A DNA stretch of 64,000 nucleotides from Charina bottae (GCA_023362775.1 JALMGJ010000002.1:72827414-72891413); one strand, 5' to 3'; numbered from the stretch's first letter, positions 12,801-22,773 are shown. Numbers and translations are program-made. The notes: generated from the sequence alone by a model not told the origin.

Positions 12801-15800
12801 GCTGGATTCCATTGCTGGGTTGACAACAGAGTCCCCAAGGCTGTTGGTTGGCAGGGAGTGTTCTGTATCACACACATGCACAAGGAGAACAGTCCAAAGC
12901 TTTACTTGTTAAATTAATACAGCAGCGGCAGGCAAGGCATGTATGCAGACGCACACACAATTTCAAGCGGTCCCAAATCCCTTGGGAAACTTACAAACAC
13001 AATCCCAATAAACAAAGTTCCAAGGAGCAGGCAGAAGCATAGTCAGGGAACAGTCCAGAGGTCGTAGAGTCATTGTAGGTTGGCAGCCGGTCTGGGTTCA
13101 AGGCACAGGGTTTTCAGAGGCAAGAGTTCCAGGTGCAATGGACAGAGATTTCAGCAAGTGGAGGGGTTGTTCCCAACAAAAGATTGCCTGCTAGCGGTGA
13201 CTCCGAAACAGAGCCCTATCAGGTGCAGGCAATCACGAGTGGGAACGCCCTTGTCTTGCAAGCAGCCATGTAGACCTCCTCTGTTCTGCTGTTCACTCAG
13301 CCCTACATGCCCTAAGGCTGGGAGGAGGTCCTGGATCAGACCCCTCATCCTCTCCTGCCTCCAGCTGCTCCTCAGGCTCTGCAGCCAAATCAGCCCCAGA
13401 TGTCTCCCTGCTGCTTCTGAGGCAGGCTGCTGTTCCATAGGATCCTCCTCCCCTTCAGATCCTTCAGAGACTGAGCTGGCCATGACAGGGAGAGATTGTT
13501 CCCTAGGCTTCTCCTATGTGGGGTGCCGCAGGGTTCTCTTCTCTCTCCCCTCCACTTCACCATCTACACGAAACCACTGGGTGAGGTAATTGGCCAGTTT
13601 GGGGTTTGGTATCATCAGTACGTTGATAATACCCAAATATATCTTGGACTCCGGGCTGGCCAAGTGAGGATGTTGGGGTTCTGTCCCAGTGCCTGGAGGC
13701 TGTGTGGGTTTGGGTGGGAAGGAACCATCTCCAACTCATTTCTACCATGACTGTGTAGTTGTGGGTGTTTGGACCGCCCAGATCTGGGGATATTCCATTT
13801 TTGACCTTGGATGGGGTTGCACTTCCCCATTCAAGGGTGGTGTGCAATTTGGGAGTCTTCCTGGACTCACAGTTCCTGCTTGATGAGCAGGTGGCAGGAA
13901 GGCCTTTGCCCAGTTTCATCTGGTGCACCACTTGCGCCCTTCCCTAGATCGGGGGCCCTTCAGACAGGCACTCATGCCCTGGTCACCTCACGGTTGACTA
14001 CTGCAATGTGCTCTACATGGGGCTGCCCTTGGAGACCACCCAGAAGCTTCAACTGCTCCAGAATTCAGCGGCACAGGCAGTGACTGGCATGCCTTGGTAT
14101 GCCATGTAACACCTCTGCTTTGTGAACTGCACTAGTTGCTAGTTTGTTTCCAGGTGTGGTTCAAGATGTTGGTCGCTACCTATATAGCCCTATATGGCAT
14201 AGGGCCTGGTTAATTGAGGGACTGCCTGACTCCCATATTATCTGCCCAGCCAATCCAATCTGGCTGGGTTGGCACACTCTGGGTTCCTTCAATTAAACAA
14301 TGCCATCTATCAGGACCCTGGAAGTGCGACTTCTCTGTAGCAGCCCCTGCCCTCTGGAATGAGGTTCCCCTAAGATTCAAATGGGCTCCACCTTACTGGT
14401 GTTTTGAAGGGCTGTGAAAACCTGGCTCTTCTCCCAGGCCTTTATGCCAGGTGATTGAGGCCCCCTTTTCTTCTTCTACTTTTTGTTCCCAACTGGATTT
14501 GTTTTCTCTGTCATCTTTGTTCCTTTTTGTTTTTGGTTGTTTTCTTGTTTTTAGATTTTTTAACAATCTGTAAACTGCTGAGCTGCTTGGAGTTGGACAG
14601 CATATAAATTATCATCATCATCATCCAATCAACATGCACACAAAGCAATTCTGTCAAATTCACACATGCAAATAGACCAATTACATTACCTTTAGGCAAA
14701 TCTTTGGGTAGAATTTTCATGTAGAAGGCTGTCTTTTCACGAGAGTAGTAGCTATTCAGATGTGCACCAATGCTTTCCACTTCCTTTTCAAATTGGGCAC
14801 AAGGGTATTTATTTGTGCCCTAATAAAATATCAATAATCAATGCTGTGTTTAGGAACATAGTGTTTGCAGCAATTTCAGTTTTCCTTGGTATTTATGGAG
14901 TCCATATTATCACAAGGATCTTCTTTCTCTAAGGTCTATGACAGGCCACATCAGCTAAGTTAGGATACAAGATTTGGTTTAAATGAAAACTACCTTGAGG
15001 TGGCACATGGTGAAGAGGTCTTACGTTCATTCTAACAGACAAATTCAAAGAATCAAAATTCTGGTTTTCAGCCAATAAGATGATGTCCCAGCTAGCTAAT
15101 GAGCTTCCGCAGTGAGAAAATAGGGAGAGGCAAAATGAGTTTGGCAGGAAGTTCAAGAGGACATCCCTAACAAGTATTACCCTGAAGTGGAGTAGCTGGA
15201 TTGAGCAGGAAACAAGAAGAAATAAAACTTTTCTATCTGCACTGTCTTAAGAAGCAGAAGTGAATTAACGTGATTCTGTCGTCCTGACCTGCTATGGCAG
15301 GTTTGTGTTCTTGCACAGATGGTGTCAGAAAGGCCAAATCTCAGTATAAACTGTAATTGACAAAGGATACTAGGTACTATCTTTTATACAGTATATAGCC
15401 TTCAAGTCGGTTTTTGACTCCTGGAGACTGCCTGGACTAGGTACTATCTTTTACAATATCTCTATTTTCCAACTCACATTAACAAAGACATTAACTGTGG
15501 ACTAGCGATTCTCGCATGTGATGAATTCTATTCCATAAAATCTTTTATATGTATATATTTGTTAACTGAAAATAATACAAGAATTTAAGTTCCTTCATTT
15601 TATAAAAAATTGTAAGCTGAACAAATAGCATATCTGTACAGTGGATTTTGTTCCCTAATCTATTTTCTTTATTTAAATATAATTCATCTTGTTGGAAAGA
15701 TATCAATTTAAATTTTAGAGTAGCAAATAGTTTCAAATGAAGTTTTTTTATTTAATGCAGATAAATACACAGGGAAATTTCTTAGGAATAAGAATGCCCT

Positions 15801-18800
15801 AAATAAGTTTAAATTAGACTGGAAAGTGACATAATAATGACTAAAAGTCTGTTTCTGAAATATGGAAACCCCTTTAAAGTTTCTCTGGATTCAGAACAGT
15901 ATATAAAACATATGTAGGAAGCAGTACAACTGAATCATATTGCAGCTCACCTTGAATGCCAGGTGTTCCATAAGGTTCCCAACTCCATTATTCTTCTCAG
16001 TTTCATAGCGACTACCTAACTTAATCCATAACCCCACCTGAGAAAAAAAGGAGAATTAAATACATTAAATATCAAACCAGCTACACAGTAAGTAGTCTGA
16101 TATTGTATTTTAGGTATTTTAATTTTTGTACTGTTATAATTGTTTTTATTTTATTTTTGTTTTGTTCACTGACCAGAGTCACTTGTTGAGATGGGCGGCT
16201 ATACAAATTGAATGAATGAATGAATGAATATTGTAACAGACTACTGAAAGCAAGAGCTTCAACTATATAGAGAATAATCATACCTTTTAATCTCTATTTT
16301 TCTAATTGCAATTTAAGTAACTTTCCTTAATTTGGCTAGAAATATATGGGGCGTGGTGGCTCAGCGGGTAAGACGCCAGGCTTGTTGATCGGAAGATTGC
16401 AAGTTCGGAGGTTCGAATCCCTAGCCCTGCGTGCGGAGTGAGCTCCCGCACTAGCTCCAGCTCTTGCCAACCTAGCAATTCGAAAGCATGCAAATGCAAA
16501 TAGATTAATAGGTACCACTTCGGTGGGTAGGTAACAGCGTTCTGCGCGTGTCATGCGGCCACATGACCGTGGAAGCGTCTTTGGACAACGCTGGCTCTTT
16601 GGCTAACAAACGGAGATGAGCACCGGCCCCTAGAGTCGGACACGACTGCACAAATGTGCGGGGGGTACCTTTACCTTTTTTTTTTATATGAACTACACGT
16701 CAGTACTGAAACACTGTGTTTCCAGTCAGTGAATCAAAATCTAAGCAGAGACTTAAAGCAACACCAGGATTTGGTCTAAAAGCAAAAGGGAGGGCAATGC
16801 TATGCTGAGGCACATTATGTTTCAGTAAGCCCCCAAACCAAGCTTGTAACTTCCATTTTACCCATTCTCCATGTAAAATTTCCCTTCCAAATCAACAGCA
16901 TGGTAAGACATTGGAAAGGTTTCAGATCCAAAGCTCCTCCAAATGTTGCTGAATTATATTTCACAGCTACCCCAGCTAATATGGCCAACGCATTCAACAA
17001 ATCCTAGGCAGTCCTATCAAATCCCAGGCATTCAACAAATCCTAATGCAGTTCTTAACCTGCACTCCTTTTGATACTTTTGGACCTTGTATGATTAAAGT
17101 ACCTTTTTTGACATTGTATTACACTAACTATGGCTGCCCTATATTGTTTTCAGATATTCTATGCTGAAGGAATTCCTTCCAGTGAAGCAAACAATCTATG
17201 GAGGAAGCCCTGTGCATAGGAGAAATTTCAGGAGAATAACCTAAAGCATACTACAATTCACAAGATGAAATTGCAAGTCCAGCTGAGCTTTATTATTGCT
17301 CTATCTGAGCCGAAAATTAATTCTAGAATACACTCAATAGTTAGGCATTAAGAAAGTAAAATCAGAAATAGTGACCATTTGCAGGATAACAACCAAGTTC
17401 AGAGAACACTAAGAGCCCAATATAGTGACCATATCTCAAAAATCTGCCTGCTATCTTGGCATTTCTACTGTGGAATCTCTGAGTTCTCTAGAATAAAAAG
17501 TATAAATTATAATATATTTCTCTGAATATCTTGGAAGCAATAAAAGACTCACTTAAAAAGGTAAAGGTTCCCCCCGCACAGTTGTGCAGTCGTGTCCGAC
17601 TCTAGGGGCCGGTGCTCATCTCTGTTTGTTAGCCGAATAGCCAGCGTTGTCCAAAGACGCTTCCGTGGTCATGTGGCCGGCATGACGTGCGCAGAACGCT
17701 GTTACCTTCCCACCAAAGTGGTACCTATTCATCTACTTGCATTTGCATGCTTTCGAATTGCTAGGTTGGCAAGAGCTGGGGCGAGTGCAGGAGCTCACTC
17801 TGTCACGCGGGGCTAGGGATTCGAACCGCCGACCTTCTGATCGACAAGCCTGGCGTCTTAACCACTGAGCCACCATCACTTGGGAGTCTGCTATTCATTA
17901 AGTTGGTTTTAGGACTTTCAGTTTTTAAAGAACATTTCTTTCTATTGGCAATACGTAAATGTGATCAGTCTAGCCACTCTATGAATCTGATGAAGCCAGC
18001 CGCAGTTCATGAAAGCTTATGCCTTTTAATAAAATGTGTTAGTCAGAAAAGGTGTTATTAGTCTCCTTCCATTAAAAATATCAAACTTGAATTGAATATA
18101 GACCCAACTGAAATAACAGGGACTCCAACATTTTTCAGAAAACCAAATTAAACTTACTGTACACGTAGGATGGCTCGACTTTTCCGATGCTACTTGTAAG
18201 CCATTGTCTAAAGTAGTAACCTCTGTCTCAGGAAGATTAGATAACACACTGGCATAGGATGCAGTACTTCCTCTTCTTACCAAGCCCCATAAGGATAGCT
18301 AAAAAGAGGTTTATTATCAAATTAATACAACATAAAAGCACAAACATGTGTATTAAAATTATGTAAAAATGTCTATAACAAAAGCTATATTTTATTCTGG
18401 GGTTAAATATTTCAAGTGCAGTGCCTTATGTATAAGTCATGACACAAAAAAGAAGGAAAAAGTTTTTTAAAAATGTTCAGGTACCAAAGTCTATGGAAAA
18501 GGAATACATTAACTAAACATGAAGAGCATGCAAATATATGAGACTTCGGAAGCTATCCAATAAACTGTGATCATACCAAAAAGTCAGAATGATTTTGGGA
18601 AGAAAATTAATGGATCTTTGAACACAATCCAATATTTTTCTCTGATGAACAAAGGAGACAATTGGAAAATAATTTTAGTACATACCCTCCTGAACCAAAC
18701 TATCATGAACTTCACTTTATAATGCAGACCAATAATTTACATAAATGTTCAATTTAATACAAGAATATTAACTAGAATGCTTTCAAAACACACACAGACC

Positions 18801-20272
18801 TGTATTTCCAAACCGACAGATGAAACAGAATATAAAAAAGTAACCATACAAAAAAATGTTTGCACATTTCTGATTTTTGACAGAACTTCTCTGAATACTT
18901 TCCAAACAAACTAATCACAAAACAGTAACACCCATGGCTCTAACTTAGGCTAAAATATTAGCAAAGCAAATATGATTGAGTTTGGGTTCATACAATGTGC
19001 TAAACCATCCATCTGCTCATTCATTCATTTGAATGATGAAACCCACAATTGGCTGGGTTCAAAACCAAACAAATACATTATGGCTTAGTATGTTATGTGA
19101 ATCCAGCTACAGTACAATTAATTCTACGATTCCCTAACAAGATTTGCATCCTGATTTTCAAATCAATGACATTTCCATATATTCCTTAATAGCTCCTGCA
19201 ACTTTTTCAGGGCAGAACTGTCTGACCAGTAATGGTTGAATTAAAAGGGGCAGAGATTTTGCTATGATCCATTGCTGCTAAATTTCTAGCTACTGTATCT
19301 GTTCAAACAGGTATTTGGCCAGAAATATGTTGCAATTAAGCCTGAATTCAGCAACAGAACAAAATAAAGCAGCATATTGAGAAACATTAGGATTAAGGTA
19401 CTCAGTGATAACAAGTTACTTGACTGTTTCCTCATATCATACAATTCACCCACCTGAGCTTTTATTTTCATAATCTTGGAATCATAAAACAGCACGAGCA
19501 GCTTAAATTGCCCCATACTGTACAGACAATAGAAACTCCCTTGAACATCATAGCTTTGCTGCAACTGCTTTCCCCTCGTCTCATTCTACATCCCAATAAG
19601 CCTTCTAGATTTGACCTGCTGCCTTCTAGCATTCATCCCGATTTTCACAGCCCATATACATGCTATCCAATACAAAAGTATAAATGAATAATCAGGTAAA
19701 GAGCTGGTATGCAGCTGATATGTAGCGGGCTGAAACGTTTGGGCCATGCTCCAAGCACTGCCTCTACTCAACTCCCAAAACAAGCCGCACAATGTGCTGG
19801 AAAGGGAAGGCTGATGCTTAATCTTTAGACAGGGCAAGGGACGGGGAAGAGGGGCTGAGCACTCAGCGTTTGTTCAGTGGCTCCTATCTATCGCGATTTG
19901 CTCCAAGAAAAGCTAAAACGTGCATGAAAGGCTCGCAGCAATACCGCACAAAGGGTAAAGCTGGAGCAGAATGGTTGGGGTGAAGCCCAACGGCATAAAT
20001 ATCTGCCGATTATTCGGACTGGGCTGAGGAACCGACTCCACCGACCGAGCTCGACAGGCCTTCCTTGCTGTGACCTTCCTGGACGGTGAAGGGGGCGACG
20101 CAGCGCCTCGCGGAGTTGGGCGACTTCCCCATTCGTCTGCTTTCCCCTAGGCACCCCCTCGCCCCTTTGCCAGGGGTCCAGCCAGGCACCGACTCACCGG
20201 CGCGCAGGGGCCCCGACGAAGAGCCCGGCTAGCAACAGAGCCCACAGCTCGGTACACCGATACCGCCGCCAT
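1..20272 (-). CDS. UQCRC1: UQCRC1, cytochrome bc1 complex core protein 1 (3' part missing)
   Basis: Nine coding exons on the minus strand (20198-20272, 18158-18298, 15951-16037, 14690-14819, 11819-12017, 9217-9296, 7207-7322, 5485-5628, 876-1036) join in phase into 377 codons plus two bases. The product is an M16-family core subunit of mitochondrial complex III (ubiquinol:cytochrome c reductase), acting in the inner membrane on the matrix side. Diagnostic stretches are [42 protein letters not shown] and [11 protein letters not shown]. These fit UQCRC1 better than its paralogue PMPCB. The N-terminus ([10 protein letters not shown], then RALRRG) is basic and lacks acidic residues, like a mitochondrial presequence. 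The M16 HxxEH zinc motif reads NLMEH, degenerate as expected for a non-proteolytic core subunit. The mammalian protein is about 480 residues, so roughly the last 100 lie beyond position 1. The introns are full of transposons. Confidence 0.93.
876..1036 (-). CDS. UQCRC1: UQCRC1 exon 9
   Basis: It has 53 codons plus two bases ([20 protein letters not shown] then [20 protein letters not shown] and [13 protein letters not shown]). The chosen donor GTAAGG at 875-870 splits a Trp codon aligned with the conserved Trp of the family (QGQW). An earlier GTGATT at 897-892 would shorten the exon. Confidence 0.87.
2995..4578 (+). mobile_element. Tc1-like DNA transposon, decayed, inside BovB
   Basis: Long imperfect inverted repeats (about 2995-3200 and 4215-4575) begin TATAGTGGTGTTTAAAAG on the left and end CTTTTAAGCACTACAG on the right. 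Transposase remnants include [20 protein letters not shown] near 3850, which contains the DE motif region. An internal stop after FQHKNLI and several frameshifts make it inactive. Confidence 0.85.
4388..4552 (-). mobile_element. Penelope-like element remnant inside the Tc1 copy
   Basis: It is flanked by a 13-bp duplication GGGTTCACAAACT (4375-4387 and 4553-4565). It matches the two ends of the Penelope copy at 29549-30297, joined without the middle. Its hammerhead region (about 4431-4474) is degraded: CTGAAGA reads CGGAAGA and the GTC cleavage triplet is lost. Confidence 0.72.
5485..5628 (-). CDS. UQCRC1: UQCRC1 exon 8
   Basis: It has 48 codons ([20 protein letters not shown] then [20 protein letters not shown] and DLTFGGSK). 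The acceptor is TTTTAG. Two overlapping GTAAGG donors exist. The downstream one (5484-5479) keeps phase 0 with exon 9. Confidence 0.93.
6000..6110. repeat. AT-rich low-complexity tract
   Basis: It is a TATTTA/TATAAA-rich stretch in UQCRC1 intron 7 with no coding content. Confidence 0.6.
6255..7100 (-). mobile_element. L3/CR1-type LINE, 3' fragment
   Basis: The minus-strand frames read [10 protein letters not shown] near 6960, then [18 protein letters not shown] and [20 protein letters not shown], the C-terminal part of an L3-like RT protein. It lies in the same strand orientation as UQCRC1, in intron 7. Confidence 0.85.
7207..7322 (-). CDS. UQCRC1: UQCRC1 exon 7
   Basis: It is a 116-base exon ([20 protein letters not shown] then [19 protein letters not shown]). 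The acceptor is ACCAG and the donor GTAAGA. The LDLAQ.H.G....Y..D..P.L..CRF.GS pattern matches the family. Confidence 0.93.
7499..7640 (-). mobile_element. CR1 LINE 3' end fragment
   Basis: The sequence resembles the antisense end of CR1 (ATCATAGAGTTGGGAGGGGC, then CAGGAATCCAAATTAAAGCA). It is short and noncoding. Confidence 0.6.
7640..8610. other. UQCRC1 intron 6, unassigned
   Basis: No exon or repeat family was recognised. Short open frames near 7916-8234 on both strands lack codon structure or similarity that I can support. Confidence 0.4.
8628..9166 (+). mobile_element. L1 LINE, 5'-truncated 3' end
   Basis: It is bounded by a perfect 17-bp duplication AGAACCAATCTACAAAA (8611-8627 and 9167-9183), with an A-rich tail after AATAAAG. 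It encodes the L1 ORF2 C-terminus ([20 protein letters not shown] then [16 protein letters not shown]), ending at 8925. The clean TSD suggests a fairly recent insertion. It is antisense to UQCRC1 and 28 bases from the exon 6 donor. Confidence 0.9.
9217..9296 (-). CDS. UQCRC1: UQCRC1 exon 6
   Basis: It is an 80-base exon ([20 protein letters not shown] then VLVAAG). The acceptor is CTTTTAG. The donor is GTTGGT, a weak match to consensus, but it gives the phase needed to join exon 7. Confidence 0.9.
9297..11296. other. UQCRC1 intron 5, mostly unassigned
   Basis: There is a short GGGCAGGGAAG-type repeat near 9430-9460 and a TG dinucleotide run at 10149-10170. No exon or known element was recognised elsewhere. 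Confidence 0.45.
11305..11533. mobile_element. non-autonomous hAT element, CpG-rich
   Basis: It is 229 bp, flanked by an 8-bp duplication GTTTAGAG (11297-11304 and 11534-11541), the hAT hallmark. Its ends are related inverted repeats (CACAGCTTTCCAAACTGTG against CCAGTGCTTTCTAAAGTG read in reverse). The interior is rich in CGC and GCC codon-like triplets. A second copy starts near 62604. Confidence 0.85.
11819..12017 (-). CDS. UQCRC1: UQCRC1 exon 5
   Basis: It is a 199-base exon. Two bases complete the Ala codon begun in exon 4. It reads [20 protein letters not shown], then [20 protein letters not shown] and [12 protein letters not shown]. The acceptor follows a run of T and the donor is GTGAGT. 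Confidence 0.95.
12440..14630 (+). mobile_element. L3/CR1-type LINE, split by a solo LTR
   Basis: Endonuclease-region remains lie at 12470-12858 (near [13 protein letters not shown], then a P.LLV block). RT remains follow from 13493 ([20 protein letters not shown] then [15 protein letters not shown]), then the C-terminal block to about 14420 and an ATC tail near 14610-14630. The RT catalytic box YADD reads YVDN. There are several frameshifts. It lies in UQCRC1 intron 4. Confidence 0.8.
12859..13487. mobile_element. solo LTR of unassigned retroelement
   Basis: It is 629 bp, begins TGTTCTG and ends ATGACA, with a 5-bp duplication GGGAG on each side (12854-12858 and 13488-13492). The TG...CA ends plus a 5-bp TSD fit an LTR. 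No internal retroviral region is present. The family is unknown. Confidence 0.65.
14690..14819 (-). CDS. UQCRC1: UQCRC1 exon 4
   Basis: It has 43 codons plus one base ([20 protein letters not shown] then [20 protein letters not shown]). The acceptor is TATTAG and the donor GTAATG. The EKEVES.GAHLN.Y..RE pattern is the family's second conserved block. Confidence 0.94.
15951..16037 (-). CDS. UQCRC1: UQCRC1 exon 3
   Basis: It has 29 codons in phase 0 ([20 protein letters not shown] then NLMEHLAFK), with a CTCAG acceptor and GTGAGC donor. It holds the degenerate HxxEH site of the M16 fold, with Asn in place of the first catalytic His. Confidence 0.94.
16081..16240 (+). mobile_element. L3-type LINE tail with GAAT repeats
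   Basis: CACTTGTTGAGATGGGCGGC is the usual L3 3' end in this window. It is followed by a short AATG tetranucleotide run at about 16211-16230. Confidence 0.6.
16348..16686 (+). mobile_element. Sauria-type SINE, full length
   Basis: It has a tRNA-like head (GTGGCTCAGCGGGTAAGACG, with B box GGTTCGAATCC) and the conserved body. The tail AACCTTTACC-like is read here as GGGTACCTTTACCTTTTTT. It lies in UQCRC1 intron 2. Confidence 0.9.
17553..17876 (-). mobile_element. Sauria-type SINE, full length
   Basis: The reverse orientation starts AAGGTAAAGGTTCCCCCCGC and ends at the tRNA-like head GGTGGCTCAGTGGTTAAGAC. A short duplication TCACTT flanks it. It lies in UQCRC1 intron 2. Confidence 0.88.
18158..18298 (-). 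CDS. UQCRC1: UQCRC1 exon 2
   Basis: It has 47 codons in phase 0. The acceptor is TTTTTAG and the donor is GTAAGT. It encodes the end of the presequence and the first M16 strand ([20 protein letters not shown], then SHPTCT). The PET.V..LDNGL.VASE..S.PTCT pattern is typical of UQCRC1. Confidence 0.95.
18299..20197. other. UQCRC1 intron 1, nothing recognised
   Basis: The A/T-rich first 1.2 kb carries no element I can name. The last part (about 19850-20197) becomes CpG-rich and merges with the promoter-side island. Confidence 0.5.
20198..20272 (-). CDS. UQCRC1: UQCRC1 exon 1 (start codon and presequence)
   Basis: The ATG at 20272-20270 opens 25 codons ([18 protein letters not shown]..., Arg-rich) and ends in phase 0 at a GTGAGT donor (20197-20192). 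The start lies inside a CpG-rich block, and a YY1-like motif overlaps the ATG. Confidence 0.9.
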
Positions 20273-20404
20273 CTTGCCCCTGACAGGAAAGCCACGGACA
20301 GCGCCTGCGTACATTAAGTCAAGAGAGGCGCATGCGCAAGTTCCAAAGTGGGCGGTCCCTAGAAGTACGAACCCTCCTGTCTGAATGAGGTACCCGGGCG
20401 GGGT
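20266..20404 (-). promoter_or_regulatory. UQCRC1 promoter: NRF-1, YY1 and GC boxes
   Basis: A palindrome GCGCATGCGC at 20328-20337 fits the NRF-1 core. GGGCGG boxes lie at 20350-20355 and 20397-20402. GCCGCCATCTTG at 20266-20277, overlapping the ATG, matches the YY1 consensus. NRF-1 with YY1 is the known pattern of nuclear respiratory genes. That these sites act here is inferred. No TATA box was seen. Confidence 0.7.
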
Positions 20405-20824
20405 TGTGCCCTGTCTGCGCTGCAAAGATGACCCCGAAGAATCGGTTTTATCTCTTTGTTGCTATCTAGTAGTTTTCTGGATACTTGCAGCCCAAATACA
20501 ATAGCCCTACAAAGATTCTCCCCCCAATTGAAATAAGAAAAAATAGAGACGCAAGTCTGTCAGTGGACATAATTCTTTCATGCTGTAGCAAATTCTGACC
20601 TTGGTGTCCTAATGAGATCGTTGAAATTTTGATTGAGAAAGCAAAGTGGGAAAGGCATTCAATGTTAAATCAGAACCGTTGATAAAATCTAGGAGTCCAA
20701 AAAAAAAACACAATTAGCAAAGACAGAATCGCTCACTCTTTCTTGCTAGCCCAGATTTAGTTTTCTATGATATTTATAGGTTTTATTTTTAAAATACTCA
20801 ACAATGTTAATACTTACATTTTTG

Positions 20825-21020
20825 TTGTTGTTCAGTCGTTTAGTCATGTCTGACTCTTCGTGACCCCATGGACCATAGCACGCCAGGCCTTCCTGTCCTC
20901 CACCGTCTCCCGGAGTTTACTCAAATTCATGTTCGTTACATCGGTGATGCTATCTAACCATCTCATCCTCTGCCGTCCCCTTCTCCTTTTGCCTTCAGTC
21001 TTTCCCAGCATCATACTTAC
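20825..21020 (-). mobile_element. BovB LINE 3' end, comparatively well conserved
   Basis: The minus strand reads MMLGKTEGKRRRGRQRMRWL then AWRAMVHGVTKSQT, the BovB C-terminus, without stops over 60 codons. Its 3' end, TTGTTGTTGTTCAGTCGTTT in plus reading, is close to the classical BovB end. It looks younger than the decayed BovB copies at 1860 and 25040. Confidence 0.88.
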
Positions 21021-21195
21021 TAAATACATTAATTAATAATTAATTAAATAATTAATTAAATAATTAATACATAATACTTACGTACATACATTAAAAAAAT
21101 AACATTGGGGTACTTTATCTGGGCTGCAGAAATCTGGATGACCACTGGATGGCAGAAGAATCATAGAGAAAACTAAGTCTTTTGCTGCCCAGTCA

Positions 21196-21258
21196 CCGGC
21201 CCCTGGAGTCAGACATGACTGCACAAATGTGCGGGGGGAACCTTTACCTTTTTTTTAA
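21196..21258 (+). mobile_element. Sauria SINE tail fragment
   Basis: Only the terminal part (CACCGGCCCCTGGAGTCAGA to ACCTTTACC) is kept. It lies tail-to-tail with the next copy at 21299. Confidence 0.8.
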
Positions 21259-21298
21259 CAGTCGTTCAGGTTTTGCAACCCATACGTGGTAGGTCTAG

Positions 21299-21508
21299 GT
21301 AAAGGTAAAGGTTCCCCCCGCACATTTGTGCAGTCGTGTCCGACTCTAGGGGCCGGTGCTCATCTCCGTTTCTTAGCCGAAGAGCCAGCGTTGTCCGAAG
21401 ACGCTTCCACGGTCATGTGGCCGGCATGACGCGTGCGGAACGCTGTTACCTACCCACCAAAGTGGTACCTATTCATCTACTTGCATTTGCATGCTTTCGA
21501 ATTGCTAG
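21299..21508 (-). mobile_element. Sauria SINE, head-truncated
   Basis: The inverted copy starts TAAAGGTAAAGGTTCCCCCC and breaks off after GCATGCTTTCGAATTGCTAG, so the tRNA-like head is missing. Confidence 0.85.
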
Positions 21509-22050
21509 GTCTACTCAGTACCAAACAATAATTCTGAGACACTTTTCTTTGCAGCATAAGACATGTGATTTATTGTGTCCAACAAACAGAACTGAGCATG
21601 TATGCTTGAAAGAAACCCAAAGAGTTCTAAGGTAGGAATCTGGCAGTGGAACTGATGGTCATTTTTACTAGCAGGTTCCCCATTGCTTATAGTTTATGAA
21701 GTTTCTGCTCAGATTTGGCTGCAGTTTGAGCACAAAATTGACCCAGTGTTTCCTAGTTAATCAGGTTGATACGCTGCTGTGCCATTGTTTGATTAAGCAA
21801 GGTTTGTTGAATCAGTTATAACTGGCTGGGTTTCCACAATATGCTAAGATGTAAACCATGCTTTACCAACCACATTTGCTACATTCACTTAACCTTAAAA
21901 AAATACAATACAATACTGACAGTGCAGGCACGGGCTTGTTGTTTTGGTCCAAAAAGAAAGGAAATCACCCAAAGGTTGCTTACAGACAGATGGGATAGGA
22001 GAAAGAAAAGAAAGGAAAGATGCAATTTGTTATACTTTCAATATCTATAT

Positions 22051-22773
22051 TGTTAGAAGGATTCAAACCAAAACTTCCCCTTTTCCCTTTTCTGAACAGA
22101 CCGCCATTTCACCCCTTTCCCAAGCCACGTCTTCCCCCGCCAATAGACGCTTCCCGCCAAACCGGTCAGGAAGAGGGAAAAACCTTTGGACAAAAGACTA
22201 AGACATTTCCATTCTGTTTAGACCTAAAACATAAAGGAGCATAATAGAATAATAAGATGAGCCATAAAAACACCTCCCAAACAAATCAAAATTCCCCAAC
22301 CGGGTCAAGAACTGACAGGACAAAGGGCGGGGAGCTGACACCTTAACACAAGAAAAAGAGAAAGGGTTTCCCCATAGAATAACAAAACGCAAACCCGACA
22401 AGCAAAAGTTGCAGCCGGCAGAGTGCTTAATTGGACAAAGGAACAGGGAAATGGCAACATAATAGGGGGTGCACCCACAGGAATGCGCCTAGCCTTTGAT
22501 CAATTAGCGCTGTCTTACAATTCTCAGAAAACCTATTCCAAGAACCGATTAAGAGCAATCTAGCTAAACAAACACTGTATTTCTTGCTCCTCTTTTCTAA
22601 TAAAGATCAACGTCTCTATATAAGGGGCTAGCGAGGAAATGTGTGGCCACCGCCAACAGCTGATTTTTCTGTACTTCTCGCTCTCAGACAATAAAGCTAT
22701 CACCATCAAGCAATTGCCTGCACTTCTTCATTCCCAGCTGGGGACGAACCCTTGGTAAGATTTCCTTCCAACA
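22051..22773 (+). mobile_element. solo LTR, gammaretrovirus-like endogenous retrovirus
   Basis: It is 723 bp, begins TGTTAGAAGG and ends CCTTCCAACA (imperfect inverted ends). A 4-bp duplication ATAT flanks it (22047-22050 and 22774-22777), as in gammaretroviruses. A TATA box CTATATAAGG lies at 22616-22625 and a poly(A) signal AATAAA at 22690-22695. No gag, pol or env sequence is present, so this is a recombined solo LTR. It lies between UQCRC1 and SLC26A6. Confidence 0.85.

Noticed and set aside
16348..17876. tRNA genes at the SINE heads
   Set aside because: The A and B boxes are in SINE heads with conserved SINE bodies. No complete cloverleaf was seen.
876..20272. PMPCB as the identity of the M16 gene
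   Set aside because: The [21 protein letters not shown] and [11 protein letters not shown] stretches are those of UQCRC1, and the neighbour is SLC26A6. PMPCB has a full HxxEH zinc motif.
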